From contig NC_092354.1 in the NCBI RefSeq assembly GCF_963676685.1, positions 72,652,178-72,716,177 of the forward strand: a stretch of DNA of 64,000 nucleotides, read 5' to 3'. Under the pieces are notes generated by a model. That model was given only the letters and a program-made list of their open reading frames with translations. It had not been told where the DNA came from and did no database searches. A program made the position numbers and the translations under genes. Positions 10,763 through 22,700 of the stretch are shown piece by piece. This stretch comes from Mytilus edulis (taxonomy: Eukaryota > Mollusca > Bivalvia > Mytilida > Mytilidae). Position 1 is the first letter of the stretch, and the number at the start of each line of letters is the position of its first letter.

Positions 10763-13700
10763 GTAAGTATTTATAACAAAGCATTGATGATAATAATCCA
10801 CAAATATTAACAAAAGAAGAAATAATTGTTATTATTGCATAGCAATAAAATATTTCCCACAGAAAGTAACCAAAACTTAGCGTGCAATAAATTCTAATAT
10901 TGCACTAGAATCTTCAAAATTCATGACGTCATCAATGACAAAATCTTAGTTTAAACCAATTTTTACTTTCAAATATTATATTGCTATACAATAAAAGGGT
11001 TATTGCATGAATATTGGGGAATATTGTCCCTTGTAGAACATATATTGCACTCGCAAGCTCGTGCAATATAAAATTCTACTCGGGACAATATTCCCCAATA
11101 TTCATGCAATAACACTATATTACAATGTATGTACTTCTGTCATCTGAAACTAATACACCTTAATGGCTTATCGCTATTTAAAGTAAAGTAAAAAGTAAAG
11201 TAATCTTTATTTAAAGTCGGGTTGCATATATATACATAATAACTGATATATACATAATAACTGCTATTACTGGATATCACACAGGTTCCCGTAAAATTTT
11301 GACGTCATAAAACAAAATATCTGACGCCACAAATTGACAATGGTCAGCTGGGATTAGCGATAAGGTCTATTACAGAAGGCAGTATGTGTGGAAAAGTTAG
11401 CAAATTTGTATTTGTGCACTACATGTACAATGTACCTGCTTTGCGTTTGATAATTAGATGTCAGAGAATAGGCATTGTCTGTGCATTATTGCATGAAGTA
11501 ACTCATAGCAAAATTGACTTACACGTATGTAGGCTATGCGTACCTGCATCTGATTTTATAACAAACTGTCAAAGGATTGGAAATGAAACATGAAATATAA
11601 TGTAGTTTTAACATGGGTAGGCATTTTATTCGAGATTATTTTTGCCCTAGTGATAGTGAGGGCTAAAATAACACGAATATAATGCCTACCCATGATAAAA
11701 CTACAATAAAGAATAGCTTGCATCAATTATTTTGATTCTGATTAGGACACTTAATGTAATTTCTATGTCGGATATGTATAACATGTATAAGTATAGAGCA
11801 ATTGTGTAAGGCTCTTCCATGAACCTGAGACCCTTTTTTGTTTGAAAAAAAACAAAGACTGGCAATGTGATTTTTCAGAGGGATGAGTTTTGAACAGCCT
11901 ACATGAACAGTTGTCGTATCTACATTAGGTCAAATATTTCAATTTTGAATTTCAGCACATGACATCCATAATAAATGAATTAGTAAGAACATGTGCATCA
12001 TTTGAGAGTTTGGAAGTGTTTTAAGTTAATAAAATAATGTAAATGCATACCAATTTGATAAAATTCATTATTCTGCTGTCATGGCTGTAGTCAATATACA
12101 CATGTACTAACAAATTTTTTTGGATTAACAGCATGAGTTTATTCACAAAGCGAAAGAAGCACGTCATATTAGAATTGCAAATAGAATATGGCAAATGATA
12201 CTTTTTAAATTTGTTTTTAATTTATTAATTAAAAATACATGACCAACATTGCAAATTAGATATGCACACTATACATGCTATATAAAAAAAACTGTACAGT
12301 TCCTGTAAAGGAAAACATGATAGAAAATAGAAATTAAATGTAAATGTACAAACAATGTACATTAAAAGAATAAAGTTATAATGAATCGGGAATACATGTG
12401 TTCTGTATTGCCAGTTTCTAATGGTTTTTAATTTGGTTGCAGTTTGGGCTTTGGTGAAGATTGTAGACACCCTATAGTTGTAATTTTTTTTTTCATTTTG
12501 ACTCATGAGTTGTCTCGTCAGCAATCATATCTAATTTCCCTATTTTTATAGAAACATGGCAAAAACATTCAGCAAAGTAAGACTTACAGATAAATCAGTA
12601 CGACTGAAATGTCAATTAATCTAGATCTCTTATCTAAAAAATGTATTATTTGAAAGATTTTAAAAATTTGTATTTATCCAATTTCAGGAATATATCTTTG
12701 AGTTATGCTATTGATTTCACTCAGCGTATAGCGTTTATGTTAGAAAGACTGTACAGAAAGAAACCAACATCAAAGCACTTATATACTGGGATGGTTGGAG
12801 CATTGGCAAGAATGTGTTATTTACAGGACGAGTAAGTAGCACATGTACAATACACCTTATCACTATTTTGTCTACAGGACGAGTAAGTAGCACATGTACA
12901 ATACACCTTATCGCTATTTTGTCTACAGGACGAGTAAGTAGCACATGTACAATACACCTTATCGCTATTTTGTCTACAGGACGAGTAAGTAGCACATGTA
13001 CAATACACCTTATCGCTATTTTGTCCAATAGGGAATAAACAGTCATTAGTATGTCATGTATGTTAAGACAACTTTCTGTTGGGTCAACAGGCAAAAAAGC
13101 AAAGGTCATCAGTAACAAGCTGAGGGAAGACAAAAATTAGAAAGCAATTACTAAAAATCTTTGATAGATTATGATCCACTTTTTCAAAACTCAAATTATA
13201 GTAAAAAAATAAATTATTAGAAGTATTTACATGATTTACGATGGTTTAAACAAGTCTCATTGAAAAGTATCATGCATGATGCATTGATTAAACAGGGTCC
13301 CAGATAGCTTCCACTACATACTAGTAAATTTAAAACCAGACTTGGAGAAAATTATTCTAGTGTTGTCTGACTATCTGTTATAAGCTTTGTTCATACTATA
13401 TACATTGATATACATGTAAAAATAAATAAAAAGTCATGATGTGGTATGAGTGCCAATGAGACAACTTTCCAACCAAGTCACAATTTGTAAAAGTAAAAAC
13501 CATTGTATGGCCTTCAACAAGGAGCCATGGCTCACACCAAAAAGCACTTTTACATGTTTAACAAAAGACCATAAAATATAAATTTATGTAGAGTTTCAAA
13601 TCAATCATTGTAGTTATATAGTTGCATACATGTTCTTTTTTACTGCTTGAGTGTACAATAGTGACTTACAAATCAAGTTTGTGATATGCTCTGGTAAACA

Positions 13701-16700
13701 GAATTATGGTCGAACCTTGGCCCCTGGACATGACAATTTCATGAAACTTTTCTCTTGTTCTGACTCATTCATTTAATGCCTATAGATCTAGAGCTGATTT
13801 TGGTTACATGAGTCTAAATACAAATAATTTAATTTTGGATGTAACACGTCTTCTGATTGGCTGACATTATTTTGTTATGAGCCCATAGACATAATTTAGT
13901 CATGTGACCATCAATGTTTTTTCATGGTTTTCTACGGTTTAAAATGGAATTTAGAATTAAATTATAAGAAATGACTGTAATAATTTTTCTGTCTATTCGA
14001 AATAACATAAAAAAATGTGGTGCACACTGTAAATAACCCGCTACGCGCGTTATTCAGTGTGCACCAAATTTTTTATGTTATTTCTTCATAGACAGAAAAA
14101 ATATTACAGTCATTCCTTAATTGTGTTTTATTCAGGTTCATTCATGTCATGCATTTATATTACTTTCACAAAATTAGCTATAAAATAAGTAGATGTGGTA
14201 TAATCAGTCAGGGGACTTACTTAAATAAGTGATTTTCTAAATCACTGATTTATAAGATTATAAGATTTTATTTGAACACTCAGACACAGATACATGTGTA
14301 ACATGAGGTCATACATAATAGCATTATATAAACATGACGAAGTAATTATGTGGTATCAATGACATAGTATAAAGATATAACAATAACATACAACATGGTT
14401 TTTTTTAACATTTTCAGAACATATTTGCAATGTTTTTGATAAATACAGAAAGACGTTTATACAGTTGTACATTACATATTGAAAGAAGACCTTCCATTTT
14501 TTTATAATTAGGGTTCACTGTGTAATAGCTTGGCAGAAACTTTTCCCTTAATACAACAATATTTTGATAAGTACACTTAAATAGCAAATGAAATTCATCA
14601 CCAATATTACTCTTACACAAAGTACATATTCTATCATGCCTCGGGATATTTTGCCATCTGCCTGTTTCTATAGGCAGACGCAGATTTGAACACCTAAAGT
14701 GTGTGATCCAAAGCCTGCAATATTCGGGAAGTTTTAGCAGATATGTTTCTAAAGTAAAATCTTTTTTAAATATTGAGTAGAATTGACCTCGTGATGAATT
14801 TTCAATATTACTAAACCACTGTTGTACAAATTGATCACAAAGTATCTGTTTTAAGTACATTTTATCACAGTAGCCTATTTGATTGGCAAAAATATATCCA
14901 ATGCCAGTATCGTTTAATATTGCTTCTATACAATTTACCCATTTAAAGGTGTATTTAGATTTAGGCCTTAAACCAAGCATCAGTCTATACAATAAACTGC
15001 ATAGTTTTGATTCATTATTTACAATTTTACACCAATATATAATCATTCTACTTTTCACCTTTATTTCAAGAGGAAATCTACCCAATTCTCCGTACACCAT
15101 AAAATTAGGCGTAGTGTTTCTAACTTTCAGCGCCCTTTTGCAGAATTTCAAGTGAGTTTTTTCGATAATTTTCAGGTTTTCAAAGCCCCAAACTTCAGAA
15201 CCATACAGTAAGATAGGTTCTATCATAGAATCAAAGAGTTTAAATTGTAGATCAATTGGTAAAGATTCATTCCGTATAATTTTGTAAATATAAAACAGTG
15301 CCTTTTGGGCTTGATCTACAAGTTTCTTCTTGGTATCAAAAAATGTACCATTATATTTAAAAATTACACCCAAATACGAATATGTATCAACAATTTCAAG
15401 TAAATCATTCTGCAGTGTAAATTTCAGATTTTCTTTAGGTTTCCTCTTGCTAAATACCATAACTTTGGTTTTCTTAACATTCACCTTCAATTTCCAATTT
15501 TCACAGTACAACTGGAAAATATCTAAGGAATGTTGCAAGCCTTCTTTAGTTTCTGAAAAGATTACTGTATCATCAGCATACAGAATTACGAACAATTCAA
15601 AAAATATATGAAGTTCGTTTTCAAATTTGTCCTTTAAAAGTTCTAAAGGAATACCATCTAAATTTCTAAAATATTGTTCCAAATCGTTCAAGAAAATAGA
15701 AAATAAAAAAGGAGACAAGTTTTCCCCTTGCCTAACACCAATCAGACATGGAAAAAATTCTGATTGTTCACCATTATATTGAACACAAGATTTAATACCT
15801 TGATACATATTAAAGATAACTTTGAAACATTTCCCCTTGATTTCACTAAGATGTAGTTTTTGCCATAATCCAGTTCTTAAAACAGTGTCAAAAGCTTTTC
15901 TAAAGTCAATAAATGTACAAAAAAGTTTTTTTCCAAATGAAAAATATAATTCTACAAGTGCATGTAACACAAAAATATTATCTGTTGTTGCATATCCTTT
16001 TCTAAAACCAGCTTGATTTTCTGATATAAGCGAAATTTCATTCGCAAAAAAATTTAGTCTAGTATTAATAATAGAAGTGAATAATTTTCCCAAACAGCTG
16101 ATAAGAGTAATAGCTCTAAAATTATCAGGATCTGTAGGATTGCCTTTATTTTTGAACACAGGTTTAATAATGCCATTTGTCCAAGAGTCTGGAATAATTC
16201 CAGTATCTAATACAATATTAAATAATTTACAATACAATGACATAAAAAAAGGTGGTGAATTTTTCAAAAATTCATTAAGTATTTTATCAGAACCAGGTGC
16301 CTTGTTATTTTTTAAATTTTTCATGGCTTCCAAGACTTCCAGTTCAGTAATACTTCCATTCAATATTTCATCATAAATGGGGTTACTAGATATCTGATTA
16401 ATGTCAAGATTGGGTGCATGTATATCATCTTCTTCGCCCGCGTTTAAATCCTTAAAATAATCGTAAAATGTATTTATATCTATTGGTGGAGATTCTTTTT
16501 TAGTGTAAGACATTTTTTTTAGTGTTTTCCAAAATCCTTTGGTGTCATGCTTTGACAATGTTCTCAGCTCATTTGAACATTTGTCTTTATATTTGTGATA
16601 ATTAACTTGTAGAATTTTTTTATATTCTCGAGCTGTGTGATTTAATGCGGTTTTGTTTGCATCTGATTTTGCTTTATTGTATGTACTTTTGCTTTTATGA

Positions 16701-19700
16701 AATGCATCTCGTTTGATTCGACATTCTTTATTGAACCATGGTTTGTTTTCATGGTCGGGGTTGTGTAGTTTCTTTTTTGATTTACCAAATACAGTCTCAG
16801 CCGTGTCTAAAAGTACACGACCTAGGTCATTTACTAGACCGTTAACACTTTCACTGGTGGCTGTGTCAATTTCAATACTATTCAAAATATCATTTAACTG
16901 TTGTAATGAGCTACTTGTATCGTTTGTCAACACCTGAGTGAAATCGTCTGTTTTTGTACTGTCCCACCTGATGTAAGTATTACTGTTTATTGTATGATTA
17001 TGCGAATTGTTTAATGAATTGCTCGAGGGAAACGAAAATGAAAAATATAATCTATTGTGAACATCAGAAAACATAGGTTTAAAATCAACAATACCGAAAT
17101 CTGATGTTATATCAAACATACATGGAGACATAATTAAATAATCTACTAAACTTGCATCTTTACAAGTTGTACAACCAATATGTTTATCAGCAAATAATCT
17201 GCCATTACAAATATAAATACCACTTCTTTTACAAAGTTCTATTAACATATTACCATATTTATTTACTCTACCACGATCTTTACTACACCTCTCAAGAGGG
17301 ATATCTTTATCTTTAAGATGAAGGTATGAAAAAATATTATCATCATTATCATAAAAATCATTGACATCTAAAATTTCTAATAAGTTTTCGTCAGGAATAA
17401 TGTAATCTGAGACAGTAGAAGTTCTGGCGTTAAAATCACCAATTAATGCAATATTTTTTGTATCAGTTGAGTATTTAATTAATTCATCTTCAATTTCCAA
17501 AAACGACTCTTCAGAAGTATATCGTGTATTTTCGGGGGGTATATAAATACAACCTAGCAAAATGTTTTCTCGCAAGTTTGATAAATTCTTTGAAATTTCT
17601 ACCCACTGAACAAATTCAGATTCAGAATTTATAAAATTTAAAAATTTCGTCAGGTGTTTTCTATAAACAACAACAATACCACCTGATTTCTTTTTACATT
17701 TTTTTCTATGTTTTGCATAAAAAGTATAATCGTGTGGTAATTTCAAGTCATCTAGATCATCAGTTTTAGTTTCAGTAAATATAAGAATGTCATAACTCTT
17801 TATTAATGTAGCAAAATCTGGATTCAGCAATTTAGAATTAATACCACAAACGTTAAGATAGGTAAATTTTAAATTGTCAACTGTCCAATTTAAAGGTCCA
17901 TGATTGTCTGATGTGTTGTCCTAACAGAAATTTCCTCTACCGTTGTGTATTGGATTAGGAGGCTCGTCACGGGATGGATTATAAGGTTGTCCGTCTACCA
18001 TTATTTGGTCGTAAATTAAGGAAGCTTTTGTACCTCGGCGCTGGAGTTCTTTAAGTTTAGGGATCAACGCTTTACGGCGATTGCTAATTTCGGTTGGATA
18101 CTGTTGGTTCACTGAGAATTGTGGTTTTGTTTTAAGTTTATTGGGCACAGATTTACGTACACGTTCGTGGTCACGATAATTTGTAAATCTAGCGATAATA
18201 TTGCGAGGTTTTCCATCACGACGTTTTCTTAGTCTGTGCACGTTTTGAAATTGAATAGCATCTGCATTTGGGATTTCCAGTTCTTTTTCTATAAAGTTTT
18301 TAATCACTGCTTCTGTGTCTTCGTGATCATCATCAAGGGTCTGTTGAATTCCGCCAAAAATAAGGTTATACTTCATAGAGTGACTCTGAAGTTTTAAGAA
18401 ATCTTCCCTGACATTGTTTGAATCAATTTCTATATCTTGTGTATAGTTTTCTACCACTCGCATTCTATCAGAAATTTCGTGATGATGTTTTTCTTCAAGT
18501 AACATTATTTCCATAAAGGTTGGAAGTTAGAGTTGTCTTTCTTTAATGATCACCTATTTAAGTAGTACAAATTAATCACTGGAAGAAGTGATTTAATTTT
18601 ATTGTAGCTTTAAATACTAATGATCCAGGGACTAATTATGTTTCTAAACTGATCAGAACCAACATCTGTGTTGTCTAGGATGACCAGGTCATTTCAGGTG
18701 ATGACCTTGTACTGAATCTAGGATAATGACATAAAAATCACTTGTTTAAGTATCAGACCTCAATTTCTTTCCCAAAAATCACTTCTTTAAGTATCATTCT
18801 TTTAATAACCCCCACTAATTTCAACACCCCCGAACAGTGAAATTTTTATCGCCGAACAGTAGAATTTTATTACATAATCTAAAAGATGAAACCTTGAACT
18901 TCACAGGAAAAATACCCCCACTGCTGGGAAAAATCTTTTAAGAAAGTATCAGTTCATTATGTAAAGCCATTATTATAGCATTTTTTCAACTAAAATAGAA
19001 TTTTCAGCTAAATGATAGCATCAGAGTCATAAACCTTGCTACTTAAAAGAAGCAAAAAGTTTTTTTTTTAATTTTACTAATTAAAAGAAATTATTCAAAC
19101 CTATGTGTTTAAGATTTTGAAAAAAACTACAAAATCCCAATTTGTGACAAAACTTTGAATTTGCTACTCAAATAAGTGATTTAAAAATCACTTATATCAG
19201 TAAGTCCCCTGACTGATAATGATCAATGAAGATTATAAAACACTCTCATGACTCTACCAGAAACCAACTATGATAGAAAAGAGTCTAAGTGAAAGATACC
19301 AGAGGAATATTCAAACGGCATAGATCGAAAATAAATTGACAACACCATATACATTGTATATATAGCTAAAAAAGAAAAAGACAAACAACAACAAAAAGTA
19401 CACACAAGACACAACAAAGAACATCTAAAGACTTAGCAACACAAACCCAACCAAAAACTGGGGGTTATATCAGGTGCTCCAGAAGGGTAAGCAGATTCCT
19501 TCTCCACATGTGGCACATGTCTTAATGATCAGTTAACAACTGTAGGTCATGAAAAGCCTTTAATAATGAGCAAAACATATGTGACTGATTTAGCTAAAAA
19601 GTCCCTCAAGCTAAAAAGTCCCTCAAAAGACAAATGTAAAACAGTTAAACAAGAAAACTGACAACCTGATTTATAATTAATATTTTTGTGATAAGGCGGC

Positions 19701-22700
19701 AGGGAATTATGTTGTTTCAACATATCTAGTTTTTCAAATTTTGTAATAGGAGTAGCCCCAAAATATCATGAATATAGCATTTTTACAAAGTTGTAAAATT
19801 TTAAACTCCATTCTTAATTTTATCTTTTTATTTATTGGAAAGTAGAAATAAAGGCTGTTTTTGACAATACAATTGACATGCATCAGGTACTAGCATCATT
19901 ATTCCATGCAAAGGTATTTCATAATTTGTCCATTTGTGCTAATTTTAAGGACGGTTTTTGTCTAAAATGGAAGTGGCTGCACATGTGTTCAGTCTAAGTA
20001 TTCAAATATATGTTGTATTTCATGATAATACATAACATATATACATGATATATAAATGTTGGTAGTGAATACGAATGAGGCTATATAATTCCATTTTCAA
20101 CAATAACCATTTAAAAAGTGACGTTAAAATGGCATATTTTATAGATTTTTTAATATTTAAGGTAGCACAATACAAAGATTTTATAACTCCAACTCCCAAG
20201 TTTTAAAATGCTGTAACTTTCTTAATAATGCTTGAAAATTTATAAAAGTGATAGTTTTGGATAGCTGACAGATTAATCTTTTAAATTAATGCAATGTTAG
20301 TCATGTTAGTATTATACAACAATTTTGTAACCAATTATAATGTTAACTGTGTCTAAAATATTTTTCACCAAATTTCCACTTTCAAATGAAATTAGCTTTC
20401 GCATAGGTATCCCTAGAGGGTTGATTTTATTACATGTTGTTCGTATGGCCATTATCTCCAAAAGGGTGTCTCAGATTTCAGATAGAATGTATAGAACAAA
20501 TTTCCTTTCGAGATCTCAATTGACGAAAGTCATTTTTAAAATTTTGAATTATATATATATATATACTGATATACATATCTGTGTATATAAAGGACAAATA
20601 ACTTACATACTGTACATGTAGATCTAGATTAAACATGTTAAATACTACTTATTATTTTGAGAATATTTGTTTTATGAAGTTCTGTATATTAACTTTTTTT
20701 TAAGATGACTTCATTATTAAGATCTTTGATCATGATTATTTTTTTTTAAGGTTAGGAAGTGTTTATCAAAGTGAGATGCGCATTAATAATGTTGATGTAA
20801 TATCAAGTCCAGACCTACGACTAAAAGGAACATTACTTAATACTGAAGAAGAGGATTTATCACAACAGATATCCCATTTAGTCGTATCTGTTATTGAGGT
20901 AAATAAATATATTATTATACTTTACGTTAAAATGCCAGATTTTGATACAAGGCTTATACAAGGAAGATAATTGGGGCCCCTCCTCACCCAATAGTCAGTC
21001 TACCCATAACAAATTGTTTCCCGGCTATATCTAGAAAGCCACTATGATTTCAAAGTTTATACTTGACATGCATATTAAGCATCACCAGAGACAGGGTCAT
21101 AATGTATGCACAACTTCCTAGGTTAACAGTCATGGTAAAAAAACTCAGTTGACCACCCCATGTCCTATGGAAAAGATCATGTCCACTCTATATCTTCTAT
21201 TAGATAGCCTTCTTGTCACTAAACAAAATTAACAAAAAGTCTCCAAAAATTTATTGATTTAGGTAGTATGGGGTTTAAATTCAAATCCATAGATTTTTGA
21301 AATAATATGCTTGTTATGGTTTTTAAAAAAAAAATTAAAAAGTATTGGTCATCTAGTTATGTTATTCCCGTGACTGTCAATTGGACAACCCATGCACTGA
21401 CTATGAAGATTGGACAATAGGTTAAGATTTAATAAGCTTAAGATTTGTTTTGTCACTGATTTTACTTTATTTTTTTTGCCTATGCATGAAAGCAGACATG
21501 GAGTACATGTAAATGAGTTAGCAACCAACAACAGTTTTTCGTTCATTTTTTTACATAAATAAGGCCATTAGTTTCCTCAATGAATTGTTTTACATTGTCT
21601 TATTGGGGCCTTTTAAAGCTGACTATTGGGTATGGGCTTTGCTCATTGTTGAAGGCCGTACAGTGACCTATAGTTGTTAATGTCTGTGTCATTTTGGTCT
21701 TTTGTGGACAGTTGCCTCATTGGCAATCATACCAAATCTTCTTTTTTATAAGCAGAAACAAAACAGACTACTGTGGATTCAGTTATTTTCGTGGCTACCA
21801 ATTTTTTTGGATAAAAGATAACTTGTGTGTTCGTGGATCTTTAATTTCCTGATTTTGCTGAGGTCAACATACCAGCCTTTAGACTATATTTTATTCATTA
21901 AACATATGATTTAGTGGTTCACCTGCATTTTTACCTGTATAAATGAAAATTAGTATCCAACGAATAATAATGAACCCACAGTAATAGCCATTTAGAAGTA
22001 AAAAAATAGAAAGTAGTGTTTAGGCTATCTTACAATATACTCTTGTATATACTTTTTAACATCTTCAACATGCCAGTATTATTTTGTACCTAAGTCGGAA
22101 GCCATTTATTTACAAACATGACAGATATGTTTTTCAAATCTTTCAGCTTAAACACAATTCTGACAGTAAGGAACCAGTATATAAACATAAGACAAGATCT
22201 GAAAATGGATGCTCAGATACAAATGAGGATATCGCCATTCATCAACTGTCCTTCCTACATTCTGCAGCCTTAGGACAGCATGCAGGAGAACTACTTTTAG
22301 AGTGGCAAGATTCCTGTTTTAACCCATACATGCCAGGGATGATTGTCTCTGGAACAAAAGTAAGATTGTATTACTTATTTTTATAAAACTTTGATTTGGG
22401 AAGATGTCATTATAAATAACAGTATACATGGACAGCATGGACAGTGCAACCTGCCTATTTCGACACCTGAGTTTTCTGACACCCTGCTTAATCAGACATT
22501 TTTTTCAGATCTGCCAGTGTGTTGAATAACACAGGTTACACTGTATGTAGCTATCATTACATGGCTAGTGGTGGCAGCACCTTAAATTTACACCGTAGCA
22601 ACAAGGCATAATTGATTTTCACCTGAAATTAAAATTTCTTTCAATGTTTCATATGCATATAAGTCACATCAACTTCTAATACACATGCTGGTTATGATGT

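Larger units (their letters stand above)
14248..18573 (-). mobile_element. Non-LTR (LINE) retrotransposon, near complete
   Basis: Two-ORF LINE on the - strand in intron 2. AATCACTG flanks it at 14240-14247 and 18574-18581 and fits a target-site duplication. Its 3' end carries a short tandem (cttataat)-like tail, as many non-LTR elements do. The 5' leader before ORF1 is only about 60 bases, so the 5' end may be truncated. Clade not assigned. Confidence 0.8.
14207..19218. mobile_element. Terminal-inverted-repeat element split by a non-LTR retrotransposon
   Basis: ATCAGTCAGGGGACTTACT at the left end (about 14203) recurs as its complement at the right end (about 19196-19216), followed inward on both sides by AAGTGATTT...AAATCAC. 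Removing the retrotransposon leaves a non-coding element of about 690 bp (14207-14247 plus 18574-19218). The AAATCACT theme also recurs internally near 18735 and 18775. No target duplication could be assigned at the outer ends. Confidence 0.7.

Noticed and set aside
12735..13133. 132-codon - strand frame and 63-74 codon frames nearby
   Set aside because: Produced by the 51-bp array, whose period is a multiple of three.
14883..16937. Several + strand frames of 64-99 codons
   Set aside because: Antisense shadows of the LINE ORF2.
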